In this document: in pieces, positions 8,826-16,963 of the stretch
How positions within the stretch are numbered: the stretch's first letter is position 1
How the letters are laid out: each line of letters opens with the position of its first letter
DNA from: Vibrio fortis
GTDB taxonomy: Bacteria > Pseudomonadota > Gammaproteobacteria > Enterobacterales > Vibrionaceae
Assembly: GCF_024347475.1 (NCBI RefSeq)
Contig: NZ_AP025487.1
Span: forward strand, 1,178,001 to 1,242,000
Reading direction: 5' to 3'
DNA: 64,000 nucleotides
Position numbers and translations under genes: made by a program
The notes under the pieces: model-generated
What the model saw: the letters and a program-made list of their open reading frames with translations, nothing else
Told to the model about the DNA's origin: nothing
The model's database searches: none

Positions 8826-9758
8826 ATGCATCATTTCAATATACGCGCTTTGGAGTACCTCAACGGACTGTCGAAATACGGTTCATTACGTAAGGCCGCG
8901 AAAATGCTCAATGTCGACCCAGCCGCTATGAGTCGTATGTTGGGGCAACTGGAAGCTCAGGTTGAAATGAAAGTGTGGGAGCGTAATAACCGTCAATCGT
9001 ATTTGACTGAGGCTGGCAATGAGTTGCTCAATCACTATCGCAACATAATTCGAAGTGAAGCGGCGGTACTTTCTCAGCTAACGAAATTGAAAAACTTAAC
9101 GGGTGGTAGTGTTAGTATCGCAATCGGAGAGGGCTTCATTACGAACTTGGTTTCTAAGCCGATGGAAACCTTTATGACTCGTTACCCAGATATTAACCTA
9201 TCGATTGAAATCGCTGGCGCACTAGACGCAGTTAAACTTCTTGAAGATCAGCAGATCGATTTTGCTATAACGTACGCTGCTGCACCACATCCCAAGTTAC
9301 ATACTCATGTTGAGCGAAGTCACCCATTAGAGCTCATTGTTCCCAAGGGACACCTATTAACTTTAAAAGATGAACCGACAACACTGCAAGATCTGCAAGC
9401 TTTACCTCTAGCGCTCATCGATAATTCGACCGGTATGGGGAGGCTTGTCCATCACGCGCAACAGGTGTCTCACGTGAGCCTATCACCAAAGCTACAGACT
9501 AATTCAGTGAGTGCATTGAAGAACTTTGTATCAGCTGGGCTGGGTGTCACGTTTATGCCTAAGCTAACGGTTTTAGATGAGGTTGAATCGGGTGAGATTG
9601 AGGTCGTGCCAACTGATCTTGAGATTTTGTCTAAAGCTCGAGTTAAAGTTCAGTCACTAAAAGGTCGAGCGTTAAGCCCTCAAGCGAGTACACTGCTTGA
9701 TTTCTTAGTTGAAAACACCCACTTCCTTCGAAGCGATGCAAGTGGGTTGGTCCGATAG
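8826..9758 (+). CDS. LysR-family transcriptional regulator
   Basis: A 310-residue LTTR. The N-terminal winged helix-turn-helix covers residues 1-65 (GSLRKAAKMLNVDPAAMSRMLGQLEAQV), followed by a linker helix and a LysR_substrate effector domain (about residues 90-295, with ISVSIAIGEGF-like strands and GLGVTFMPKL). The target is unknown. It is divergent from the DUF1826 gene and converges on the DeoR gene with only three bases between stops, so it could act on either neighbour or on the TRAP cluster. The in-sequence evidence supports family only. Confidence 0.88.
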   Translation: MHHFNIRALEYLNGLSKYGSLRKAAKMLNVDPAAMSRMLGQLEAQVEMKVWERNNRQSYLTEAGNELLNHYRNIIRSEAAVLSQLTKLKNLTGGSVSIAIGEGFITNLVSKPMETFMTRYPDINLSIEIAGALDAVKLLEDQQIDFAITYAAAPHPKLHTHVERSHPLELIVPKGHLLTLKDEPTTLQDLQALPLALIDNSTGMGRLVHHAQQVSHVSLSPKLQTNSVSALKNFVSAGLGVTFMPKLTVLDEVESGEIEVVPTDLEILSKARVKVQSLKGRALSPQASTLLDFLVENTHFLRSDASGLVR

Positions 9759-9761
9759 TAT

Positions 9762-10514
9762 CTAAGCTGAAGTTGTGTCTTCGATGAGGTGCACGCTTAG
9801 TTCTTCTGGAAGATTACGATTATTGGTATAGACGCGATCAAAGCTATCTAGAGATGCGACTTTTAGAGCTGCGCAGCGGTCCCATTTGCTTGCATCGGCC
9901 ACTAGCCAGCTTTCACGACAGTTGGTGATAATGGCTTTGGAAAGATCTGCCTCTACTTGCTCATGCTCCATCGCATAGTGGCTACTTGTTATAGAGCCAC
10001 AACCACAGATGCCAATGTCGGCTTCAAAATCTGAGAAGAATTTAACCACACTACTGCCAACCAAGTCTTGATGCTCTCGTCGCAAAAGTCCGCCTGCCAA
10101 GTACACTTCAATCTGCTCATTGGCTTCTAATATACGTGCAACTTGCAGGTTGTTGGTAATAACACGCAGTGAGGGCTTAGCAAGCAAATATTGAGCAATT
10201 CGGGTGACCGTTGTTCCAATGCCCATCATTATGGTAGCGCCTTCCGGAATCGCTTTAGCGACAGCCATCGCGATGCTGTCTTTACTCTCTGATTCGACAC
10301 CAGTACGGAAACGATAACTGGTATTGGTGAGTGCTGTTGGGAGGCTCACACCACCATGAACACGTCGCGCTAACCCTTGCTCACAAAGTTGGTTTACATC
10401 GCGTCTAATCGTTTGTGTCGTGACTTCAAACTGCTCCGCAAGATGGTCAATCTGAACATCTTGATTGGTTTTAAGAGTGGCAAGTATCAGTTTTTGGCGC
10501 TGGTTTAATTCCAT
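9762..10514 (-). CDS. DeoR/GlpR-family sugar-phosphate-responsive repressor
   Basis: A 250-residue DeoR-type regulator. The N-terminal HTH (residues 1-57: RQKLILATLKTNQDVQIDHLAEQF, then VTTQTIRRDVNQLCEQGLARRVHGG) is followed by the DeoRC sensor domain, an isomerase-like fold that usually binds a phosphorylated sugar or glycerol phosphate (IMMGIGTTVTRIAQYL, CGCGSI, KWDRCAALKVASLDSFD). It sits 9 bases after the glycerophosphodiesterase gene and is probably co-transcribed with it, divergent from the TRAP genes. It likely represses both units when no phosphorylated intermediate is present; the repeats at 11357-11389 are candidate sites. Confidence 0.88.
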   Translation of the reverse strand: MELNQRQKLILATLKTNQDVQIDHLAEQFEVTTQTIRRDVNQLCEQGLARRVHGGVSLPTALTNTSYRFRTGVESESKDSIAMAVAKAIPEGATIMMGIGTTVTRIAQYLLAKPSLRVITNNLQVARILEANEQIEVYLAGGLLRREHQDLVGSSVVKFFSDFEADIGICGCGSITSSHYAMEHEQVEADLSKAIITNCRESWLVADASKWDRCAALKVASLDSFDRVYTNNRNLPEELSVHLIEDTTSA

Positions 10515-10523
10515 ATCGTTTCA

Positions 10524-11267
10524 CTAAAATTGGTTTGGCATGTCGGTAATGATGTTATCGACACCCATCTCATAGAATCCTTTCGCTTTTGATGGCTCGT
10601 TGAGTGTCCATATCTTTAGAATTATACCCGATTCTTTTATCTCATTGGCGATAGAAATATCGAGTAGATGGTGGTCGATATGAATACTATAAAGCTCCAA
10701 ACTTAAAAGGTTATTTAGGCTTTGTTGATCCCATTTATCGCAGATAAAACCACGTCTTACTTCGGGATAGTGTGTTTTACATTGTGCCAATACGTCCTGA
10801 TTGAAACTAGAAAACAGCAATTTGCCTAACGGATAATTGATACGTTCAACGGTCGCAAGTACTTCATCGGTTAGAGCTTGAGTTGAGTGTTGGTTATAGA
10901 CTTTTAATTCAAGGTTTAAAGTTACTTCAAGCTCCATACACTTGAGCATGGCTTCTTCCAAAGTGGGGATGGTGGTTCCCACAAACTCGCTATCAAACCA
11001 ACTACCTGCGTCTAACTTCTTAATTTCGTCTAGTGTGAGGTCCGAAAGCTTACCCTCGCCATCGGTACAACGGTCAACGGTTTCATCATGGATAACGACT
11101 GGGATTTTATCGGCGGTTAGTTGCGTATCAATTTCTATCCACTTTGCACCTGCTTGAGCTGCGCGTTCAATACTGATGATTGTATTTTCCGGTGCTAAAA
11201 GGGCTGCACCTCGATGGCCAGTGATCATATCAATGTCTAATTGTTCATTTGAAATTTGAGTGAACAT
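10524..11267 (-). CDS. Cytoplasmic glycerophosphodiester phosphodiesterase (UgpQ-like)
   Basis: GDPD family enzyme of 247 residues that would hydrolyse glycerophosphodiesters to glycerol-3-phosphate and an alcohol. The catalytic N-terminus reads ITGHRGAALLAPENT, followed by WIEIDTQLTADKIPVVIHDETVDRCTDGEG with the acid pair and His typical of the fold; NLELK and IKIWTLN-like strands follow. It has no signal peptide, so its substrate must be imported. It leads the minus-strand operon with the DeoR gene and is divergent from a TRAP importer, which suggests the importer supplies the substrate. The symbol ugpQ is withheld because specificity is unproven. Confidence 0.9.
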   Translation of the reverse strand: MFTQISNEQLDIDMITGHRGAALLAPENTIISIERAAQAGAKWIEIDTQLTADKIPVVIHDETVDRCTDGEGKLSDLTLDEIKKLDAGSWFDSEFVGTTIPTLEEAMLKCMELEVTLNLELKVYNQHSTQALTDEVLATVERINYPLGKLLFSSFNQDVLAQCKTHYPEVRRGFICDKWDQQSLNNLLSLELYSIHIDHHLLDISIANEIKESGIILKIWTLNEPSKAKGFYEMGVDNIITDMPNQF

Positions 11268-11356
11268 TATCGTTCTCTCGTTACAGATTTATTACTATCC
11301 AGATGAAATTTCGAACACAAAAGTCGCATTTTATGGACAAGATCATATTTCCTGCA

Positions 11357-11389
11357 ATGTTCAAATAAACATTTTTATGTTCATATGAA
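11357..11389. promoter_or_regulatory. Candidate DeoR-type operator repeats in the GDPD/TRAP divergent gap
   Basis: ATGTTCA occurs at 11357-11363 and 11377-11383, exactly 20 bases apart (about two helical turns). The second overlaps the perfect palindrome TTCATATGAA at 11380-11389. GlpR-like DeoR proteins bind direct or inverted TTCG/TTCA-type repeats, so this is the likeliest site for the regulator encoded beside it. Confidence 0.45.
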
Positions 11390-11472
11390 TGTAATAATTG
11401 AATCGCATACTCAACCAAAATTTAGCCTTCTATACTCAATTGAAGTAACACATCCAAAACAAAGGATTCAAA

Positions 11473-12486
11473 ATGAAAAAGCTAATAGGAACAGTAATGA
11501 CGGCTGCAGCGCTTCTTGTCGGTTGTGGTCAAGCAGATGAAGCCACAACAGAAGCAAAGCTTGAACCGATTGATATCAATATGAGCTTGGTGTTCACACA
11601 GAATGAGCTTCTAACGCAGGAGCTAGTAAAGGTAACGGACAAAATTCGTGAGCGTACGGATGGGTCGGTTAACATTAAAGTCTTCCCTGGAGGCCAACTG
11701 CCAGTTTACAAAGATAACTTGGAGCAAGTCGTCAACGGCGCGAACTGGATTGCTGTTGAAGATCTGACTTATCTTGGTGACTACGTTCCTGACTTTGCGG
11801 CACTTGCTGGCCCGATGTTGTACAACTCTTACGATGAATACCTAGCGATGATGGACACCGAGTATGTAGCAGGCCTTAAACAGAAAGCTGAAGAGAAGGG
11901 CATCAAGGTATTAAACGCGGACTATATGTTTGGTTTCCGTCATATGATCACGAATAAAGAGATCGTTAATTCTGCAGACATGGCGGGGATGCGTATTCGC
12001 GTACCACAAAGTCAACTGTTCATTAGTACACTCTCAGCAATGGGGGCAGCACCTGCTTCTCTTCCTTTCCCAGAAACATACGCTGGTGTTCAACAAGGCG
12101 TGGTTGATGGTCTAGAAGGTTCTATTCTGACGATGTACTCAACGAAGATCTACGAAGTTGCTAAGAACATGTCGCTCACTAAGCACTTCCTTGGCTCTGT
12201 TGGCATCTACATTTCCCCAACTTTGTGGGACAAGTTTACGCCAGAGCAACAAGCGATTATCAACGAAGAGCTAGAAGCGGGTGTTGAATCTAATACTCAA
12301 GAACTGGTTAAGCTTGATGAAGAGTATAAGCAGAAACTGGAAGAACTGGGTGTGACGTTCAATGAGGTGAACTCTGAAGAGTTTAACCAGCTGACGGCAG
12401 ACGTTTACAACCAGTTCCCAACTTGGAGTGAAGGCGTTCACGCGACCATCATGAAAGAACTTGAGACGATTCGTGCGGCTCAATAA
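11473..12486 (+). CDS. TRAP transporter substrate-binding protein (DctP family), lipoprotein-type signal
   Basis: Extracytoplasmic solute receptor of a TRAP importer, 337 residues. The signal peptide MKKLIGTVMTAAALLVGC ends in a lipobox-like LVGC, so the receptor may be lipid-anchored, which is not the usual case for DctP proteins. The DctP fold shows in SVNIKVFPGGQLP, MAGMRIRVPQSQLFI (conserved Arg for carboxylate binding), LPFPETYAGVQQGVVDGLEG and FLGSVGIYI. It is followed by the small and large permease genes. A hairpin at 12513-12536 between this gene and dctQ would favour receptor over permease expression. The presence of the conserved Arg suggests an acidic ligand. Confidence 0.93.
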   Translation: MKKLIGTVMTAAALLVGCGQADEATTEAKLEPIDINMSLVFTQNELLTQELVKVTDKIRERTDGSVNIKVFPGGQLPVYKDNLEQVVNGANWIAVEDLTYLGDYVPDFAALAGPMLYNSYDEYLAMMDTEYVAGLKQKAEEKGIKVLNADYMFGFRHMITNKEIVNSADMAGMRIRVPQSQLFISTLSAMGAAPASLPFPETYAGVQQGVVDGLEGSILTMYSTKIYEVAKNMSLTKHFLGSVGIYISPTLWDKFTPEQQAIINEELEAGVESNTQELVKLDEEYKQKLEELGVTFNEVNSEEFNQLTADVYNQFPTWSEGVHATIMKELETIRAAQ

Positions 12487-12512
12487 CGACTAGAATTCCA
12501 TTTGTTAATACT

Positions 12513-12536
12513 AGCGCCCTAATGGTTTGGGGCGCT
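12513..12536 (+). terminator. Partial terminator/hairpin between TRAP receptor and permease genes
   Basis: AGCGCCC, ten-base loop, GGGCGCT, then TTAT. The T run is short, so it is probably leaky, giving more receptor than permease, or it protects the receptor mRNA. Confidence 0.55.
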
Positions 12537-12587
12537 TTATTCCTGTGTGCTCGTAGTATTTATGGTGAGCATATCTAGGAGGGGCTT

Positions 12588-13052
12588 TTGTTTTTATTAA
12601 GAAACCTTGAAGAAATCTTAGCGTCGATCTCCATTTCAATCACAGTGCTTGTGGTGATTGTAAACGTAGTTTTGCGTTATGGATTCGGCTTTGTTGTACC
12701 TTGGAGCGAAGAGCTCTCAGTGATCTGTTTTATCTGGGCTGTGTATCTAGGCATCAGCTCATGCTACAAGCACAAACTTCACATGGGCGTAGATGTCATA
12801 GTCGCCATGTTACCTACGCGACCTAAGCGCATTTTTAAGTTGGGAGTCTCTGTATTTCTATTAGGTATCAACATTTTAATGTCAGTGCTTAGTTACCAGT
12901 ATTTGATGCTTTCTAGCAAAGTGACGCCAGTGATGGGCATGTCTTACTTTGCAATCAATGGGGTATTAGTGCTCAGTTTTTCCTTGATGGCTATCCACAC
13001 AGTTAAGTTTATTGTGGACGATGTAGCTTCTCTAAAAAGTTCTAAGCAGTAG
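12588..13052 (+). CDS. TRAP transporter small permease (DctQ family)
   Basis: Four-helix inner-membrane subunit of 154 residues. The conserved DctQ features VLRYGFGFVVPWSEELSVICFIWAVYLG and KHKLHMGVDVI are present. It starts at TTG 12588, supported by an AGGAGG at 12577-12582 with a five-base spacer, one of the clearest ribosome sites in the window. It is followed 9 bases later by the large permease gene. Together with DctM it forms the Na+-driven membrane complex fed by the upstream receptor. Confidence 0.92.
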   Translation: MFLLRNLEEILASISISITVLVVIVNVVLRYGFGFVVPWSEELSVICFIWAVYLGISSCYKHKLHMGVDVIVAMLPTRPKRIFKLGVSVFLLGINILMSVLSYQYLMLSSKVTPVMGMSYFAINGVLVLSFSLMAIHTVKFIVDDVASLKSSKQ

Positions 13053-13061
13053 GTAATCTCA

Positions 13062-14345
13062 ATGGAAAGCTATCTTCCAATTATTATTCTTTTTGTTCTT
13101 TTCCTACTAAATATTCCAATTGCATTTTCTTTGATATCGTCGGCAATGGTTTATTTCTTGTTTATCAACAACTCGATTCCCGTAACCTTGGTAATGCAAA
13201 GGTTCATCAGTTCGGCGGAGTCGTTTCCACTGTTGGCGATCCCTTTTTTCATCATGGTGGGATCGGTGATGAACTACGCGGGTATCAGCAAAAGTTTACT
13301 CGCGTTTGCCGACTCAATGATTGGCCATAAGACGGGCGGCTTGGCTCAGGTTAACGTGGCATTGAGTACGCTGATGGGTGGTATTTCCGGTTCTGCGAAC
13401 GCCGATGCCGCAATGCAGTCAAAAATCTTAGCACCTGAGATGACCAAGCGCGGCTACGACTTACCGTTTACTGCGGCTGTGACCGCCGCATCTTCAAGTA
13501 TTAGCCCAGTGATTCCACCTGGTATCAACTTGATTATTTTCGCGCTGTTGGCGAACGTTTCGGTTCATCAAATGTTTATCGCAGGTTATGTCCCCGCGTT
13601 TTTGATGGCTCTGTCTTTGATGGTCACGATTTGGTTTATTTCTCGTAAGCGCAACTACAAACCTTCACGCTCGAAACCAGCGACAGCAAAAGAACGTCTT
13701 CATTACTTCTTTAAGGCTGTACCCGCTCTGTTGATCCCGTTCGGCATCATTCTTGGTATGCGCTTTGGACTCTTTACACCGACGGAAGCTGGCGCTATTG
13801 CGGTTCTACTTTGCGTCATCATTGGTGCATTTATCTACCGTGAGTTGAGCTTCAAACACATTCCACAAATTATGCGAGAGACGGTTCAAGGCACCAGTAG
13901 TGTAATGTTCATCATCATTGGTGCGATGGTCTTTGGCTATTACATGACGCTGGAGCAAATCCCACATAACGTCGCATCGGCATTGATAGAGCTAACAGAT
14001 AACAAACTGGTACTGCTGCTATTGATCAACGTGTTGCTGCTGGTGGTCGGTATGTTCATCGAAGGCGGTGCAGCAATGATTATCCTGACGCCTTTATTAC
14101 TTCCTGCTGTATTGAATCTGGGGGTGAATCCGGTTCACTTCGGCATTATCGTGATCGTGAACATTATGATCGGTGGTGTAACTCCGCCATTCGGCTCCAT
14201 GATGTTTACGGTGTGCTCGATATTGAAAGTCCGTATGGTCGACTTCGTTAAAGAAGTGGCTCCCCTGTTGCTAGCACTATTAGCGGTATTGATGTTACTG
14301 ACGTTCTCTGAGAGCGTGGTGATGTTCCTGCCGAATTTGCTTTAA
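13062..14345 (+). CDS. TRAP transporter large permease (DctM family)
   Basis: Twelve-helix-type secondary transporter subunit, 427 residues. Signatures are IPFFIMVGSVMNYAGIS, NVALSTLMGGISGSANADAAM, the SSSISPVIPPGINLI motif and GGVTPPFGSMMF near the end, all typical of DctM. The length is normal. It is the third gene of the TRAP operon, followed after 35 bases by a HAD phosphatase gene. The substrate is not known from this subunit. Confidence 0.94.
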   Translation: MESYLPIIILFVLFLLNIPIAFSLISSAMVYFLFINNSIPVTLVMQRFISSAESFPLLAIPFFIMVGSVMNYAGISKSLLAFADSMIGHKTGGLAQVNVALSTLMGGISGSANADAAMQSKILAPEMTKRGYDLPFTAAVTAASSSISPVIPPGINLIIFALLANVSVHQMFIAGYVPAFLMALSLMVTIWFISRKRNYKPSRSKPATAKERLHYFFKAVPALLIPFGIILGMRFGLFTPTEAGAIAVLLCVIIGAFIYRELSFKHIPQIMRETVQGTSSVMFIIIGAMVFGYYMTLEQIPHNVASALIELTDNKLVLLLLINVLLLVVGMFIEGGAAMIILTPLLLPAVLNLGVNPVHFGIIVIVNIMIGGVTPPFGSMMFTVCSILKVRMVDFVKEVAPLLLALLAVLMLLTFSESVVMFLPNLL

Positions 14346-14380
14346 CACTGTTTCGTTAATCATTATTTAGAGGTGTAAAA

Positions 14381-15166
14381 ATGAATTCGGTCACGAATGA
14401 ATTAAACCAGAGTTGGAAAGATGTAGATTGGGTTTTGACAGATGTCGATGACACATTGACGTGGAAAGGCGAACTGCCGCCAGAAACCCTCATCGCACTA
14501 AAAAAGCTTCGAGATTCGGGAAAAAAAGTGGTTGCTGTAACCGGTGCCTGCGCAGGGTGGTGCGATCATATTGCACAGCTTTGGCCTGTCGATGCGGTGC
14601 TTGGTGAAAACGGCGCGTTCATTATGGAAAAGAAGGGGGGGTATTTAACACTGCGCTCAGATGTTCCAATGACAGTCATCAGTGAGAAACAACAACAACT
14701 GAAGCAACAAGTTTTGGACATATTGAAAGACTACCCAGACTTGGAATTAACATTGGATCAGTCTTATCGATTGTGTGAAGTAGCAATTGACATTGGTCAG
14801 AATAGAGCGCGTGTCAGTGAGTGTGTTATTGAAGACGTCGTTGCCAAAATCCATGCATTAGGAGCGCATGCCACCGCTAGCTCGATACATATCAATGCCT
14901 GGTATGGCGAACACTCTAAAAAAGCGACCGCGACGGCTTTCCTCAAGCAGAAAGGGCTGTCAGCCGAGGAGATACTCAAACACAGCTGTTATGTGGGAGA
15001 TTCTATGAACGACCAATACATGTTTGAAGCCTTACCAAACAGCGTCGGTGTCGCAAATATTCAACACTATTGGCAACGCCTTGAACATCATCCTGTCGTT
15101 GTGATGACTCAACCTGGCGGTTATGGTTTTGCGGAGTTTACGGACAAGTTACTCGCGCTAAAATAG
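14381..15166 (+). CDS. HAD-superfamily (type IIB) phosphatase
   Basis: Cytoplasmic HAD phosphatase, 261 residues. Motif I is DVDDTLT (residues 21-27) with the nucleophile and acid Asp, motif II is AVTGA, and motif III/IV is VGDSMNDQYMF; between them is a C2B-type cap. The family includes Cof and mannosyl-3-phosphoglycerate phosphatases. RBS GAGGTG precedes the ATG at 14381. It closes the TRAP operon, so it probably dephosphorylates the imported compound or an intermediate. With the divergent GDPD this suggests a pathway for a phosphodiester or sugar phosphate; the real substrate is unknown. Confidence 0.88.
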   Translation: MNSVTNELNQSWKDVDWVLTDVDDTLTWKGELPPETLIALKKLRDSGKKVVAVTGACAGWCDHIAQLWPVDAVLGENGAFIMEKKGGYLTLRSDVPMTVISEKQQQLKQQVLDILKDYPDLELTLDQSYRLCEVAIDIGQNRARVSECVIEDVVAKIHALGAHATASSIHINAWYGEHSKKATATAFLKQKGLSAEEILKHSCYVGDSMNDQYMFEALPNSVGVANIQHYWQRLEHHPVVVMTQPGGYGFAEFTDKLLALK

Positions 15167-15926
15167 TAGATAGACATGCTCACCCCTTCATAGGCAAAAG
15201 TAAAACTACCCTTAAGGTGGTATCTGTAATTTCTGTCTATGAAGGAATATTTAGCTGAAAAGTTCATTTTCTATTGGTGTTTTACCAGGTTGCTTGTCTC
15301 GATTTAAATAGAACTTACTGATGATTAACCTTCTCACAAGAACCATATTCCCTTCTAAATTTATTATTACGCATACTTATTTTAAATGTCATTTGGTTTG
15401 ATATTAATTTCATTTATATCATTAATAGGTCAAAAAATAGACATCACGTTCTCATAAAACCCACCACACCAATTATTTATAAAGTTGTAAGTAGTGATGT
15501 TTTTTTAAACATTATCGTGTTCATGTTGATCATTATTTTAATCAATGGTGCCAAATCAGCTGTCAATAGCTAAGTTGTTATTGAGTTGTATGTCTCATTT
15601 TAATTGAATAAATATCACGTATTTAGTTAAAAATATGTGATTTTTCTGAACTGATATTCAATTTTTTTAAGACTTTGTTCACGTTTTTATCAATGAAAAT
15701 TAAAGGGTTATTGTGTGATTTATAATTTAAACTAACTGTTTCAAAATCAAGACTTTGTATTGTTTGTTTTATTAATTACTGGAAATTTTGTGTGTTTTTG
15801 ATACTGAAAATCTATAAAAAATAAACATATTTCGCTTGAAAATGAATCGAAATATAAATTTGGTCATTTGAATGTTTAATTTTGTAGATATAACATTGCG
15901 ACAAAATTTTTCGATATTGGTTCCAA
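15167..15926. other. 760-base AT-rich gap with no gene
   Basis: No credible ORF in either strand. The left end holds the long hairpin at 15185-15245. The remainder is strikingly AT rich (for example 15601-15660 has 12 G/C in 60), with many A and T tracts, as in H-NS-silenced promoters. It probably contains the promoter for the lipoprotein genes that start at 15927; no unambiguous -35/-10 pair can be singled out in such sequence. Confidence 0.7.
15185..15245. repeat. Long imperfect hairpin after the HAD gene
   Basis: CCTTCATAGGCA (15185-15196) pairs with TGTCTATGAAGG (15234-15245), twelve pairs with one G-U. Inside it ACTACC, loop CTTAA, GGTGGT forms a second stem. There is no T run, so it is not a simple terminator. 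It may protect the TRAP operon mRNA 3' end or be a structured RNA. Confidence 0.55.
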
Positions 15927-16910
15927 ATGTCTTCAAATAAAAAAATAGTTCGCTTTTTCATAGCGCTATTCGCGTTGCTTGTTCTTTCTGGCTGTCAATC
16001 GACAAAGCCTGAGTGGTACCTGAAGCCTCAGGCTGACAGTGGCGAGTACATTTATGCGGTTTCTCAAGCGCGAACTCTGTCTCATGCCAAGAAAATTGCT
16101 GTAAACAACATCAACGAAAAGTTATGGACCCAAGTTGAGTCATCTTTCTACATGAGAGACACAGTTCGAGAAACCAACGGTAAGGGTTTTTCAAATAGCC
16201 TAGTTGACAACAAAGTTAATACTAAGACTGAGTCATTGACGCTTAACGGTATTGAATATGTACAAATGGAAGAGAACGATCTTGGTGCATTTGTCGAAGT
16301 GCGTGTTAAACGTTCTCTCGTAACTCAACAGTTGATTCGCGAAATCAATGATCTTAACCGTAAGGCTCAAATAGAGCTTGATGCGCTCTCTCACGAAGAT
16401 AAATTACTTTGGTGGTTAGACAACCGTAGTGTTTATCAAACCGAGCACGATGCTTCAGTGCGTATTGCAATGCTTTCATCTCTGAAGCCTAGTTATAAAG
16501 CTGACATCAACGCAATTGAACAGCTGACTATTACGCACCAAAAGCTAAGCAGTCAAATTAACATCCGCCTCTCGTCTGACAGAGAGTCAAGAAAAGCAAT
16601 TGAACTTTTAGGGAATCAACTATCAGAGTTCAACATTGCGACATCTACTTCAAAGAACAAAAACCAAACGCATGTGTTGAAAGTGGATTCTGAGCGTCGA
16701 AGAAACAAAGTCGGTGATGCTTATATTTCAACCTTGGTCTCTAATATCAAAATTGTAAATAAGAAATCCAAAACAGTGTCACGTAGTGAAATTATCTCTA
16801 CGGGTAACTCTGTTACTAGCTACAAATATGCCGACGAAGGGGCAGCTCGCCACTTTGATGAGCAAATAAAAGAGAAAGGGATTTGGACTGCGCTAGGCTT
16901 ACTCAAATAG
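15927..16910 (+). CDS. Predicted LPP20-domain outer-membrane lipoprotein
   Basis: A 327-residue lipoprotein. The signal peptide ends in lipobox LSGC (Cys at residue 23), and the residue after it is Gln, which favours outer-membrane sorting. After PEWYLKP, residues about 27-135 look like an LPP20 domain (YIYAVSQARTLSHAKKIAVNNINEKL, then VEVRVKRSLV), as in flagellar FlgP. The rest (about residues 145-327) is a charged helix and a strand-rich region I do not recognise (QINIRLSSDRESRKAIELL). It begins a four-gene envelope cluster, 53 bases before the next lipoprotein. The ribosome site is weak. Confidence 0.72.
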   Translation: MSSNKKIVRFFIALFALLVLSGCQSTKPEWYLKPQADSGEYIYAVSQARTLSHAKKIAVNNINEKLWTQVESSFYMRDTVRETNGKGFSNSLVDNKVNTKTESLTLNGIEYVQMEENDLGAFVEVRVKRSLVTQQLIREINDLNRKAQIELDALSHEDKLLWWLDNRSVYQTEHDASVRIAMLSSLKPSYKADINAIEQLTITHQKLSSQINIRLSSDRESRKAIELLGNQLSEFNIATSTSKNKNQTHVLKVDSERRRNKVGDAYISTLVSNIKIVNKKSKTVSRSEIISTGNSVTSYKYADEGAARHFDEQIKEKGIWTALGLLK

Positions 16911-16963
16911 CGATCTTCTAGTCCTAGAAAAATAAATAAAATAAATATATTCGGAGCGAATAG

